Origin: Panaeolus papilionaceus
Lineage: Eukaryota; Basidiomycota; Agaricomycetes; Agaricales
Assembly (NCBI GenBank): GCA_015501605.1
Contig: JADNRZ010000025.1
Location: 124,001 to 188,000 of the forward strand
DNA: 64,000 nucleotides
Direction of reading: 5' to 3'
Within the stretch, counting starts at the first letter, position 1. Each line of letters opens with the position of its first letter. This document shows positions 45,911 through 58,450 of this stretch, in pieces. The notes beneath the pieces are model-generated. The model did no database searches and was not told the DNA's origin. It saw nothing but the letters and a program-made list of their open reading frames with translations. A program made the position numbers and the translations under genes.

Positions 45911-46698
45911 AGTTGGGGAGTGCACCAGCAACCAGAGATAAATCTACGTAAAATGGACGAACATCTCATTTATTTACACTTCATTGTCATATTCCTTTGT
46001 GATCCTCGTCCTGATATTCTTCGTTTCCTGAGATACCAGGCGCTGGAGCTGGGATTGAAAATGATGTGTCATGGAAAATTGGAAATAGGGTTCGAGCGGA
46101 GATTGAAATCGACGAACCAACTTCCAGTTCATCCTCTTCCCTGTTCCCCGTCTTTGTGCTCACACATCACCTCGCTATTGGAGTGTCGTCCTCAGTTGCC
46201 CTGCTCTTCTCGTTTCACTCGACTCATGAGTGAGCTCCTATTCTCTTTCAAATATTTATCAAGGGTTGGACTATGGCTGTTAGGTTGAATGATGATGTTG
46301 CGGATGGACAGGACAGTTAGAGGCGCGTTCTCCACAGACTTTCTTTTCATTTTCATTTCCTTATTTTGGTATTCTCATAATTGCTCTCACAAACTATCAA
46401 TTTCTTTGGTGTCGCTTGTCAAAGTCGGCACTTAAATGAGACAAGGAAAGCGGACGCCAGTCCGCTCTCGTTCATCGCTTTCTGAGGGACAACCGTAAAT
46501 TTTCTGTAGTCTTATCTCTCCAGAGTTATGGACCCGTGGACTGCATAACCCTCTCTGCACCTAAATACATTTCTTTTCATTGGTTACCCGAAGATGACGT
46601 CGAAGGTATGGAGGTCTTTATCTGCCTTGTCATTGTCGCGCTCCATCTTCCTTATTCGCCCCTCCTCCCTCCCTCTCTCCTTCTGTTCCTTTCTTTAT

Positions 46699-48345
46699 GA
46701 AGTCAACGATGAAAAGAAACACTGACGAGCAATCCTATATCGCGATTGCAGATGTTAAGGTTATCAAAGGAAATCCCACCTCACCTGAATAACTCGCAGA
46801 GCCTGACGTCACAATATCCCCGCATTCTCTTGGTGTCTGGACGCTCAAAGTAGCTCATTCCAAGCAGCCATCCCATAGGAATGACTACCGCGAATTTTCA
46901 TAGCCATACGGCCTCTTCAGCCCCTACTCCTAGGCCTCACGTTTTGCATATTCAGCCAGGTCTGGGGCGTGGTCGAAGAAACGGTGATGATGCTGCTGAG
47001 CAGGGTGTTATTGAGAGCAGTGGAGAATGGCATGGGGGTTATCATGTGCGCGGTGGTGATAATACTGGGGTGTGCGCTCTCCATGACATTTACGACCTGG
47101 TCGAGGTATGCACCATTCTGTGTATGCGCCTGTTCCGTGATTACTGACCTTCGTTTCTCAGGGAACTCGCGTTATCGCAGCTGCACACGAGAGTAACGAC
47201 GCGTTTATTATGTATCTCATGCACGGTATGTCATCTACCATTCTATCTGGGGTCCCTATTGATCGATTGCCAAAATAGCGCGACTGCGTGTCGACCTCCC
47301 CGCATCCCAAGTTATATCCGATCTTCATTGCGCCCATGATTACCAAACTCTGATCGACTATTTATAGACAATATCTCTGAATCTGAAGCGACTCCCGACA
47401 ACGCCCGGCAATCCCTCCTCCATCGTCTTGTTGTTCTCCCCCGTCCTCGTATCGATCTCACAGATTCTACTCATTTTCCACCTCTCCCGCACCACTGGCA
47501 GGCTGCTTTTCGCCATTCTCTGCATACTGAGGCCCGTACGCTGGATCTGTCTCATCACATCTCAAACGTCGCAGAATTCAAGAAGGCATACGACAAACTC
47601 GCCGCCGTCACCGTCGAAGTTGGAAGATGGGTACGAGACGCGGTTGGATCCGATGCAAGAGTCGTTTAGTGTCGATCTGTATAATGATAAGCAGCATCCG
47701 CTTGCGAAGGAGCTGGAGGGGTTGAGGAAGACGATTGACGTGAGTGTAGGGGAGAAGCAGAGTTTGGTTGCGTGAGTCATTCTTTCTCTGTCTTTCTTAG
47801 TAATAGTGTTGTCGTGGTACTGATGTTTTCTGCTGCCTTCCTAGCGCGCATACTTTTATGCGCTTCCACTCCAACCTCATCAAATTCGTCGCCGTGGACG
47901 AACCCAGTTCAGCACTGGACGCAGAGGCGGAGCTACGACCATTCCAGAGACTCGTTAATATTAGAGAGGGAAAGACTATGGTATTCGTGACGCACCGATT
48001 TGGAGGCCTGGTTAAGGAGGCCGATTTAGTAGTGTGAGTATCTTATCCTCTTCGTGCCGTTTTTTTTCTCGTCCTGGTCTCTCTGTTTTTCTTAGTTGAT
48101 TTCGCTCCTTTATTCCCTCATGCTTCGAATTTCACTGTTTAATTCGATGAGACTCGACTTAACCCACTACTGACCGTCGATGATCAATAGGTGCATGAAA
48201 AAGGGCACAATAGCCGAGATGGGCACACACGAGGAGTTGATGAAGAAAGACGGCGAGTATGCGAAGATAATATTCACGCCAATGCGTTTGCGTTGGTGGG
48301 GTCTTGGGTGGTGGTGACGGTGACAGTGCCGTGAGTGCCAGTGCC
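46699..48345 (+). pseudogene. ABC exporter pseudogene, unit U5
   Basis: Same architecture as U3: an early stop in the first exon, and a deletion that joins KKAYDKLA to LEDGYETRLDP and removes Walker A. Its Walker B exon (47850-48034) is better preserved than in U3 (DEPSSALDAEAELRPFQRL, VTHRFGG). The last exon is frameshifted after KKDGEYAKI. The 46801-47853 part is identical by eye to U3. Confidence 0.85.
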
Positions 48346-48755
48346 AGTGCATATGAGGTGGGGAGTTAAGCACAAAGTACAATGATCTGAACAATGTCAA
48401 GTTTGATTAGAGACGAATTGTAGATTAAACATGATTAATGAATTCAATACGAAATGGAATTATCTCGACCTAAGAGCTGGAACACCACACTAGTACTTTG
48501 TATTTATTTCGGTTGTTGAGTGCCGATATTCATCAAGCGAGCTTCAGTTTCACGAGTCCCAGTGATCGAGATAAGCGCAAACCTGAAGACTCAAGTTTTC
48601 ATGTGACTTACCATGCTAAATCCACGAGGCAAGCTGACGGTGCCGTGGATTGCTCGGAATGCAAGTTTGCTGGGCTTCTATCGCTTTATCTCTCACCACC
48701 ATCGCCCTTTTTCTGAACCGTAATCCTAACCCCACCATAATCGCCACCCTTTGTC

Positions 48756-50172
48756 ATGAATATTGGCCCCGCTGGTTACCTAAACTTGAGGATCAATGGC
48801 CCTATCTCTGCAAAACGTGTTGAATCGGATGAAATAGAGGAGCCGGGTCTGCTATTGTACGAATTCCACTCTTCCCCTCCACTAGCACTAAGCCTGACGG
48901 CCATGATCAATGCTAACATAGAATTGTGGGACCTACTGGAGCCGGAAAGAGCACCGTAAGCGACCACCAAATATCATATTTTTACTTCTACTGAACGACG
49001 TATGTGTCATTATCCCACAGTTTATTGAGGCACTCGCACAAGACGCCTCACTCCATCTATCCAGTAATCAATTGGATGGATTCACGCAAACTGTCAACAC
49101 CTACAACCTCATGAACGTTGATTACTCTGAGTCACAGATATCGCTTGTTGATGTACCCGGCTTTGCCGACACCAGGATTTCAATGATGAGTATCGTATCC
49201 ATGTTGAAAGCGTGGATGCGAGAGTCCGGGTGAGTACACATGGTTGCTTATACATTGTATATACCCTCATGATATGTACCAGAGCTGTAAACTTCGGTCG
49301 CATATTATATTTCACTCCTATTCATGGTGTGCGCCTCCCTGGCAGCCACAGAGAGGTGCTTCGTACCTTTCAAGTGCTCACAGGTGCCAAGACGGCAGGC
49401 AACATCACTATTGTAACTTCCATGTGGGACAACCTTTGGGGAGATGGAGCGAAGAAAAGGGCAGAAAGCAACTTTAACCAGCTTCAGGACACTGTTTGGA
49501 AGGTATGAGGTTTGGCTTTATTCTCCATTTTATGCAAACTCTGATCTGTGTATTTAGGAGTTCGTTGACAAAGGCGCTCAGATTGTCAAGTTCCACAACA
49601 CTCAAGCATCTGCGCTCTATATTCCCAATACTGTCTTCAGAGATTCAGCAGTAGATTTTTTTCATCTTGAAACACAATTCCGGGGCCAGACACCGCTCCA
49701 GTCTGCTCCGTTTGGCAAACAACTCACAGAAGACCTCCAAAGCAGAATCCAAAACCTCGAGATAGAGCTGGCTAATACTGAAATGAATCTCAAGGGCGCC
49801 TCAGAACGCGGTGATGACATACTTACGTCAATGCTCATCCCCAAGCTGAAGGAGACTGCGGCGCTGCTCGCAAAGTTCCAAAAGGAGCTTTACGACAATT
49901 TTGGTATTGTGTCAGCACCGTTACCTGACCTTCCCTCTGCCAACATGGACTCTCCCATTATGACTTGTTGCCATCTCAAGCAGCCATCATGCATACCACA
50001 CCTTCATCATCTGCTCTGTCCCGAGCGGCTGAGCTGGAGAGTTGTCTCCAGCAACCGCTCCCTATGCAAACCCCCAGTTCTCCATCCAACCAACCTGGGG
50101 TCCACGTTTCCGCCACTGCCGATCCTATCCAACAGAAGCAACAGCTTATTGTTCGTGTCATCAGCTTGGTGA
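48756..50172 (+). CDS. P-loop GTPase, unit U5 (altered C-terminus)
   Basis: Exons 48756-48856, 48922-48955, 49021-49229, 49283-49502 and 49558-50172 give 392 residues. P-loop GPTGAGKST, DVPGFADT and TSMWD are all kept and the splice sites are normal. Relative to U2 and U4, a frame change near 49965 (cccattatgacttgttgcc) makes the last 60 or so residues read in another frame. The old tail, including VKCWGDAVADCH, remains open in the alternative frame to 50213. The G domain could still fold, but the conserved C-terminal motif is lost, so the gene may be decaying. Confidence 0.75.
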
Positions 50173-50213
50173 AGTGTTGGGGTGATGCTGTGGCAGATTG
50201 TCACGATGCTTGA

Positions 50214-50570
50214 CTTATGGGATGGTTCCCTGCTTCAGGCACGAAGTTTGTAGTTGATAGGTACTCTGAGTCCACAGGCTTGTATTTCTGTTTAAATTCA
50301 TCTATGTAGTTCACCGTAAAATCCATCATTGTCAGCTCACGTATGTAACTTTATTTTCGGTGCACCAGTGCAGGTTTCTGCTTGTTTCCGCTCATTGTTT
50401 TCATGCCCTGTACTTTCCATGAGTCCATGAATAGACCCAATAAACAGGCTTTGTGATATGCACACTGTTGGGTCAATGAGGTTAAATCAGATTACATATG
50501 ACACCTAATTGGTGAGATCATTGAACAAAGTAGAGTTGCAGCTGTGATGGTGATGGCGCTTCGGATCAGT
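50214..50570. other. U5 spacer up to the CACTA-2 insertion
   Basis: Short spacer homologous to the other post-GTPase spacers. It includes a GACCCAA...TTGGGTC inverted repeat (50434-50474, longer loop than in U2 and U4). No gene. Confidence 0.6.
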
Positions 50571-51809
50571 CACTGCGGTCTTTTAATCCTAAAATCACTG
50601 AACTTATGTTGAACATTTTTCTATTTTGAGATTACATTTGATCAAAACAATCAAACCATATGTTCTCCGGATTTATTCTAAATTTGTATTTACATATAAT
50701 CATCCATGAGTTATGTGAATATATGTGAAACCAAATGGGAATATAATTATCATAAAGAGATTAAGGACACAATGGCGCCTCTTAGCCAGGAGTTATCTGC
50801 TCTTGCAAATTAAAATTAAATATTTTGGTGTACCTAGATGACACCTGCTAACCGTTAGCTAACCTGGTACTTACTGATGCTAACCCTTAGCCTGCAACTA
50901 CAAAGAGACGCTCAACCGTAATAGTAAATTAGTTAGCAACACGCATCTTGAGTAGGTAGATATAGCAAATATATTATGTTGACATATCACAGATAGGGAC
51001 TCATTGTGTATCGACTAGCGTTGTGTACTGCGAGAATACAAGACGTGTAAGCATGCGTATGCGAGAGAGAAAGAGAGGAACTGCACCTACCAAGAAAATG
51101 TCCTTGGCTCAACAATACTTCCGAACGGCAGTGCTAATATCGCGAAGAAAAACGCGAATCTCAGATCGGAACTTGTATGCTGTATGATAAAGGTAGGTAT
51201 AAGGAAGAGAGAAGGCGAGGGAGAGCAAGGGCAATGAGGGCAGAGGAAGACAGTGAGCGAAGGGAGAGGGCGAAAGGAGAGGATGAAGGCAGACGAAAGG
51301 AGAGGACACCTCTACCTTACCACTTCTCCTTGGTCTCCGCCTTATGAGTATATGTTTCCGAGATCCATTGCATGATTGGCAGTTCGCCTGGGCTTTGGAA
51401 TGTCTGGCACCTATTTACGCCAAGTTGAGCGAGAAATGTTCCTTTTGTCCTTTAAACCTAAAACGAGCTGTATCAGTATTGGCAACAAGATTTTGAGTGA
51501 GAGTGGGTGCGTACTAACATACTTGTAGTGAGGCTTGAAGCTCATGGGTTAACGAGCAACAACGATTTTTGTATCCGGCATGGAAACATCGACCTATTTT
51601 CGGGTTGTATTCGTTTGCACGCTTATTTATTTAAGAATAATACATTGTAACAGCAATTAATAGCGAAAAAATAAATGTACAAGTAGGGTATCGCGCGTTG
51701 AATCATTGATAACATATTTGATAGGGCCACCAAATTGGCAGGGCACTTTAGCATTTACGGATCGAGGCATGTTGATTGCCTGTGCTATTGCGCTCTAACA
51801 CCAACCAAG
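50571..51809. other. CACTA-2 left subterminal region, no gene
   Basis: Non-coding. It holds the TIR, an AT-rich stretch (50580-50830) and a purine-rich run (about 51186-51305, mostly g and a). It also has a short repeated gctaacc/gttagc motif (50850-50900) that can pair with itself. No frame longer than about 66 codons is seen, and none is supported. Confidence 0.5.
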
Positions 51810-53851
51810 CTAACACAGGTATGTCAGTCGCAAAATAAATGAGGAATGACAGCGTGACATGTACCCAAGAAGCACTTCTGCCATTTCCGCAAGACGAAGG
51901 GGTTGTGGGGATGGAGTAATGGGATTCGCTCCAGGTTGGATTGAATCCAGCCATTCACGATCATACACAGAAGAGGGCAAACAACGAGGGTATGCGGTCT
52001 CGTGTGATAAGCGTTGACTGTTGTGGATACAAAGGCGGGGAAGAGCACCTCGCCGACCATACCCTAGCATGCTCTTGACGACGGGGTATAAGGTATCAAG
52101 ACTGTGCAGGATGCTTGAAAGTGTGGAAGACCGCCACCTCGGTTTGTTGACGTGATAAGTAAATGAACGTCGACCTGGACGTCGTTTCCCGTTTACACGT
52201 ATAACGATGTTGACATCCTCGGTATCGGATTCATCATCAGACATAGCATCGCCGCCTAGGTACTCCATTTCTTTGGTAAAACCTTTGAGATTCGGATGAT
52301 TCTCCACAACAAAAAGTCGGCGCTCAAATGTCTTGCCAATGCATAAATAATCAAACCAACACAGATGGGGCCAAAACTCACTGTGGTTCTCCTCCCTCTC
52401 CGGCAGTTACCCTTTTCAGCCTCCCATTGCTGCTCATCCGGTAGCTGATACTTCTTAAAATCACGCTGTAAAGTCCTGACGCGAGTAAGAAATCGTTCCC
52501 TGATATCTGGGAGGCGTTCTTCAGAGATTTGGAGAGCACGGACAAAGTCCCTCGCAAATACTTCTGCAGCAGATTCATTCCATCCACACCTTGGTGTATG
52601 ATGGAAAAATAGCCGGAAATTATCTGTATCGCAAGACTGGAACGTTGAATGAGGGCGTTGTCTCTGCCAATCCAGCTCAAAATCAGCAGCTTCCTCTTCT
52701 GAGACGACCCGTTCTGGGTTGAATGGATCATTGTCGACGAGCAGCATGATATGTCGGCGGATTTGGGCCTGTAGTGAATCGAAGGTTTTTTTAGAGTTTA
52801 GAATATAAAGTAAATTAACATAGCACACCTGTACATTTAAAACGTCATCAGTGCGACGTTTGGGGAATGCTACTGGGTTTTTCTTTTGTCATGACTTTTT
52901 GATCTTTTTCAAGGTCCGATCATCTGTGTTACGAGCTTCGTGAGTACTGTTGGATGGGTGAGCTATGGATGGTGCATCCGTATTTGATATCAGTTGATCA
53001 GGGGAGATGATATGGGAAGCGACAACAGGAGGAATGAGTGGTGAGTTGGCATGGAGTAGTACTGGAATAGGAGCGTGAGAAGGGGGTAGGTGATCAGGAG
53101 AATGGAGGGGTGAAAAGAGAAAGTCAGTTGGAGCAGGAAGGGGATGGCGTGATGTATCATTGGGGGACGATGCAATCACAGTGTCTGGTGGGACTGAGGG
53201 TAGCGATAAATATTGTGTGTGGGACGGGGAAGGGGATGTGGGTTTATCAGTGTTCCTAATATGTGATGAGGTTAAATGTAACAGTGATAAAGGCATGGAT
53301 GGAGAACGAAAGGGATATGAGTTTGTGAAAAGGGTTGACGATGGTTGCATTTGGGGTTGAGGAAGGGAACGGGAATTATGCAAGGTTGGCGGGGATGGAA
53401 GTGGGATAGGAGATGAGGGAATACGCATGATGGAGGGGTCACGGGGTCGAAATAATATTGGGCTAGGATTGCTTGTTGTCCGTGCGGGGGAAGACCGAGA
53501 GTAAGGGCGTTGGCATTGATGGCTTGTCGAGCTGGATTGATTAGTTTGGCGTGGTTTCTTCGGCAATAAGTATTTCCCATTGGAGAGCACAGGGAGACTA
53601 GGATGTGTCCCAAGGGATATAGCTCTGGTAGCAGAAAGCAACTGCTCTCCGCATGCAGATGGAGATGAAGCTGACTGGTTGCTGGAAAGTTCACTCCGAG
53701 CATCAAAATAACGGTCCATTGACGCTTCAGAAATTTCTGGGGACAAGATGCGAACATTAGAATAGATATTCCGAGGAGAAAAATAATTGCACATACCAGA
53801 TCGATTGTCCGCATCGCGGAAGGCACCAAACCTGTGCAATATGTGTCTCAT
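51810..53851 (-). CDS. CACTA-2 gene 2: homologue of the conserved second element gene
   Basis: Counterpart of 15488-18000. From an ATG at 53851 (MRHILHRFGAFRDADNRS) a GTATGT intron probably leads into a long Pro/Ser/Thr-rich disordered region ending at a TGA (52889-52891). The same frame continues past it (QKKNPVAFPKRRTDDVLNVQ). An intron (about 52829-52768) then joins the helical exon beginning AQIRRHIMLL. A last exon (about 52307 down) holds the shared block R-PGRR...V-KP-WRS--LS--LH--D-LYP...RG-LP. The in-frame TGA may be a nonsense mutation or hide an intron. Role inferred only from synteny with tnp2. Confidence 0.55.
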
Positions 53852-53863
53852 TGCTCCCTGCAA

Positions 53864-54192
53864 GGAGGAATTGAAATGAAATCGATAGTAAGTGTGCCAC
53901 TTGGAAAGAGGGTAGTTTAAAAAAGATCAAAGCATATGGAAAAGTGCCTATATATAATCAAAAGTGCCTTTGTCTGATGATGATAAACTATTTTATGACA
54001 ATCATCTGTTTCAACAAAAAAACATGCACCCATATAATCGATCAATGGCTGTGTGTATGCCAAATAAGGGAGTTATTTCTATTTATGTAAGGCGATCCAT
54101 CCTGAAGCTCGATTCTTTGTCAAGACATCTGGGGAATATCCAAATAACCAACCAACCATGCATTTACCTTCATGGGGATCTTCAAGGTTGAG
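53864..54192. other. CACTA-2 gap between gene 2 and tnp2
   Basis: AT-rich intergenic stretch between the start of gene 2 and the 3' end of tnp2. An open stretch at 53964-54191 on the + strand is antisense to the transposase 3' region and is not supported. Confidence 0.45.
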
Positions 54193-57100
54193 TTACAGTG
54201 TATCGGTGTCTACATGCCCATCGCTACTTGTTGCCTCGGGCTCTGAGGAATTCAAGTCGTCCGTTGCGAAGATATTCATTAGCTAGTCACGGAAATAATC
54301 AAACACAATTCTCCTCCATATGTGCGAAAGCGCTTACCCTATCCACACAAAGAATGTGATAAACTTCGCCAAGTTTGCCCAACGACATTGGAGTAAGTGC
54401 TGCATGAGACTTGAGTTGATCGATCTGAATTATCTTGGGGATGTACTTGTTCTTGCGACAGAGGAAACCGCCTGAAAAACTGTAGGGCCGGAACGGGTCC
54501 AAATGAGGTTCATTCACTGGCACTAGTTCACGTATGACCATATAGAAGTGTTGCGGGTTTCCCCCTTGTGGCTGGAAAATTAAGTCGATGAATGCCGCCT
54601 TCAGGGTATCATAATCTGCCATGGAGGAGACAGTGTTCGAAAGAATGGTGTCCATAAAGAAGACAGCACTATTGCGGAATATGTGGTCTGTAGTGCTGTA
54701 GCATACACCTTGCACTGCGATTTGTCGGTAGGATAAAACAGGTTCACCTGCGTTGATGGCGGTAGGAAGATGTTGATCTACATATTGCCTCCAAAGCTCT
54801 TGGGTGGGGTCGGAAAGCTGAACAGGTTTGGCACCATGTGAGGAGGTATACGAAGGTGATGATGGGTCGGGGATGCTTGCAAGTCTGTAGCCCCATATGT
54901 CTTCCTTCTCGATCGCGTCTATCTTCTCAACCATTTCCAAAACTAGAGGTTTAATTTCACTTTCATCCTCCAGAAGCGCCCTTAGGTTTGCGCTTTGTGC
55001 AGAGGCATTGAGAAGGGTTGTTTCCATCTCGCCTGTCAGAAAAGAAGGGCGTGAATGCGATATATAACTCCAGATACGGATGTCACTCACCGGGATGCGA
55101 GTTGGTGTTTTGATGATGAAAGAAATTGATGCAGCGTTCGAAATAAGGCGAATTGTATGAGTGTACAGGACCCATACGCTCGAGGAAGTCACCTATGTGC
55201 AAGGCCATGTGATGCATGGGTTTCAAATGTTCGTGGGGGAAAAGGCTTGTAATATTGGACACATAACGGAAGATGTGGTGGTTGTAGGCCTGTATTTGGG
55301 ACAGTGAAGACGTCTTCATGTTGGCGATCCGAACAGCACGAATAAGGTCCATAAAATGGTCCAATAGAGCTCTTAGACGACCTGTTTCGTGTTGCCAAAG
55401 ACGTATCAAGGTGATTGGGAGGTGTACAGTGCATACAACCCTCCACTGGGCAGCGCTAAGTTTCCCGCGCTCCGCGGTACCCCAATTAGGAGGTGCTGTT
55501 GCAACCCATGTTGGTAGCTGCGTTGTCTTCATATCAGACCATACAATTTGCATGATTTCTTTGCCCAGGACCACACATTGAGATATATTGGATTTGGGCA
55601 ATAATCCTTGTAGGGCTTCTTCGTATGTCCCAGAAGGGTCACCTCGGAGCTAGAAGGTGTTGAGCTTTATGATAGAAGATGCAATATAATTACTTACTTT
55701 CCCGAGCAGAAGGCTCTCCAACTGTTGCTTCGCAGTCCGTCTCTCCAGATCAATTTGCAAGCAGTCTATGGATAGCCTTCGGCATATTTCAACATAGATC
55801 CTCTTGGTTGCAGCGTTGTTAACCCTTCTTACACTGGCGGATGTATCGTTGTTTATCATTGCCAACAAAAGCTTCGCAACATTCGCGAGACTCTTGTCGA
55901 TGTCGGCAGGGAGCTGTTCGTCTATAGGGTGGTTTTCCACTGATCCAGGATCTGCCGAAGCAGTGTTCAACATTCTAGATTCGGGTATGAGTTTAAGAAG
56001 CTCTCCCTTGTAGCTGCCAGTTGCGTCCTCTCGAAGCTAAAATTTCGGGTTTAGAAAGAGGGGAAAGGGAACGGAGTTGGTGTAATTTACCTTTGTCAGA
56101 AGGAGATCCCCCAACTTCTGCTTTGCTGATCTCCTTTCAATATCTATATCCATGTAATCGACAGAAATACAGTTTGCAATGTGAATGTACAGTCTCTTCT
56201 TTGCTGTGGAGTGGAGTTTCGTCCTGTTTTCTGGCGTATCTGTATCTGCTGTTGCTATAAGCGCCTTGGCGACAGCAGCGACTTCCCTGTCGGTCTGTAA
56301 GTCATCTGCATCATGACTGGGTTCATCTCCATCTCTTTCGTCGTCTGAATCGTCTCCGATGTCTACCAGGGTCGTTGTCGGTGGTGTATAGTTAGGTCCT
56401 GTCCGCTAATCGATTCTTGGTGAGTGAAATACTTGATAGATGATGCGCTGATATACGAACCCATCTTACAATACTGTGTGCCAATAGCCATGCGGTTCCC
56501 GTCACGATTTCCGCCTGCGAGCTGGTGTGTATGCTGTTTTCCATGCAGAAGGTGTACAGAACCTTCCAGTGGTATTTCATCAAATCTGCCTCCAATGTTG
56601 CACGATTATCTGTGACAGCTTTGATACAGCTGCGATAAGCGCGCAGGTGTTCGCCCGATGCAACCAGTTTATTTTTTGGCTCTATTGCAATATCGTCCCC
56701 TCCATGCCCACTACTTAGAGAGTCCATGCTCAATGCAAATAGAACGCGAACATGATTTTGAAGAAGCCCTAAGTCTAGTGTGTGCATTGCATCAATCACT
56801 GCATATTTCGTTGAGTCCCAGTATGAAAGTCGGTGGAATGGCGACCAGCGAATGCTGTAGTTTTGGAAGACGTGTTCCCTCTCTTGTTGACTTGTTGCGG
56901 TTTTCCAGCGTTCAGCCCAATACTTGATGTGGTTCAGGTTTTTGGGCGTCCAGTCTTGTGCATTGACCACATCGATGTCATCCTTATCGATGTCACAGAC
57001 AGTGCAGAAGTCGTGCGCTGTTGGGGCACCAGCCTGACCAAGGACTTGGTGAGCGGCAAGCATATCACAGACCAAGGGGATCAGTATCCCGTGAAAAAGT

Positions 57101-58450
57101 CGACCAAGTGCGTGTTTAAAGGTGCGAGAGAAAAAGTAGCCAGATTGGTAAAGTTCCACGAGTTTGTCGATAACGAGATTGAGGTAGCTATTGATCTCTT
57201 CTGCGGATGGCTTGTGACGGCCTGGAACTATTCCTGCATGGTAAATGTTCTGGTGTAGGTAGCGGAGATGTCGAGGGAGATTTAGGAGTACGAGCCATAT
57301 GCCAGTGGAAGATATTTGTGTATGTGCAGCCTTATTTGTTAAAGGATCGAAACCATCAAGAGAAAAGCTGAACAGAAGGCAGCTTATGCCAGGGGGTCCA
57401 GGGAAAAACGGCTGTCCATCGTGGCCAATGAGGGATCGGGGTAAAGGGGAAGTCCATATATCGTCAATGATTCCGTCTGTGCTAGGCTCTATGGTTTGGG
57501 AATGTTCGATGTATTCCTCGATATCTGGGCGTGATAGCATCCTCCCAAGCCAATATTTTAATGGCTGATAGGTGAAGACCTTAATTGGGCGGTACAGGGT
57601 GCGGTTGTCTGCCAATCTCTTTTCCTTCCAGAGCTCGGCATCGCAAATGGGATCCTTCCAACCTTGGTTTGGTTTGGAGGTGCATCGTTTCTGAAGGGGT
57701 TGATCCATGTTATTGACTGGCATTCCATCCCATAAGTATAGGGCGTGGCATGCTGGACAAACAATATACTTTCAGGTGATTGGTTGTATATTGTAGTAAG
57801 CGGTGCTGGAGCGGGGATCCTTTGGTAGGAGATGCAGTTCGATATCCGAGAGGTTTACTGATCGTAGAATAGTGCTAAATCCTGAAAGTAGCACGCGGAT
57901 CGCCCGTCGAGGAGTGTGGTAGATATGGTAAAGCACCAAGGAAGTCAGGACGGTGGACCGATAGCTGGCGCTACGTCGCTCTCCGCAATAAAAAAAGATT
58001 GCTGTAGTGCGCATTAGCAGAGGAATATGAATATGCATGAAACATCACGTACAGGTGTTGATATGGTGGGGGTTATTTTGAGAATGCGGGTCCCTTTGAG
58101 TATCCCACTGTAAGTGTTTCTCGCGCTGAACAGTTGCCATGATGGCCATCAGCTCATCGAGTAACTCTTGCTGAGCTTCTACTTGCAATGATGCAATAAG
58201 GTTGTAGGTTTCGGATATCCTGTGCTCTATACGCAAAAAGCGCTGATTTTGGCGCGCATGCATAAGGGAGAAAGGGGGATGATTTGGGTGGGCTATATCC
58301 ACAGCAATGTCGAGATGAAATGGGTCAGAAGTGGCTGGGTTGGTGGTGAATTGCAAAGGTGCATCAGGATGAACAAGTGGGGCCGTCGAGAGTAGGCATA
58401 TATCGTCAATGGTGGTCAAAGACCACGCTGCGTCTGCTGGACCCCCTATG
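54193..58450 (-). CDS. tnp2: CACTA-2 Tnp2-family transposase (one in-frame TGA, duplicated exon module)
   Basis: Multi-exon minus-strand gene, colinear with CACTA-1 tnp2. Motifs: CPACHALY zinc-finger-like (about 57745-57760), SSTGIWLVLLNLPRHLRYLH, LVCDMLAAHQ with a following C-x2-C, SYWDS, VIDAMHTLDLGL (about 56770-56810), PPNWGTAERGKLSAAQWR, and a final exon ending at 54193 that matches the CACTA-1 tail (LMNIF versus LMHII). A TGA at 57772-57774 interrupts the frame just before the zinc-finger motif. Two consecutive exon pairs (56290-56085 plus the first part of 56038-55690, and the rest of that exon plus the start of 55652-55083) encode similar modules, which CACTA-1 has in a single form. 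The 5' end is unresolved; no in-frame ATG is seen near 58450. Confidence 0.8.

Larger units (their letters stand above)
45911..50570 (+). repeat. Tandem unit U5, cut on the right by CACTA-2
   Basis: Leader (gtgcaccagcaaccagag...), internally deleted ABC pseudogene, GTPase gene and spacer. The spacer stops at 50570, where CACTA-2 begins; homology to U1 and U4 spacer sequence breaks at this point. Confidence 0.75.
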
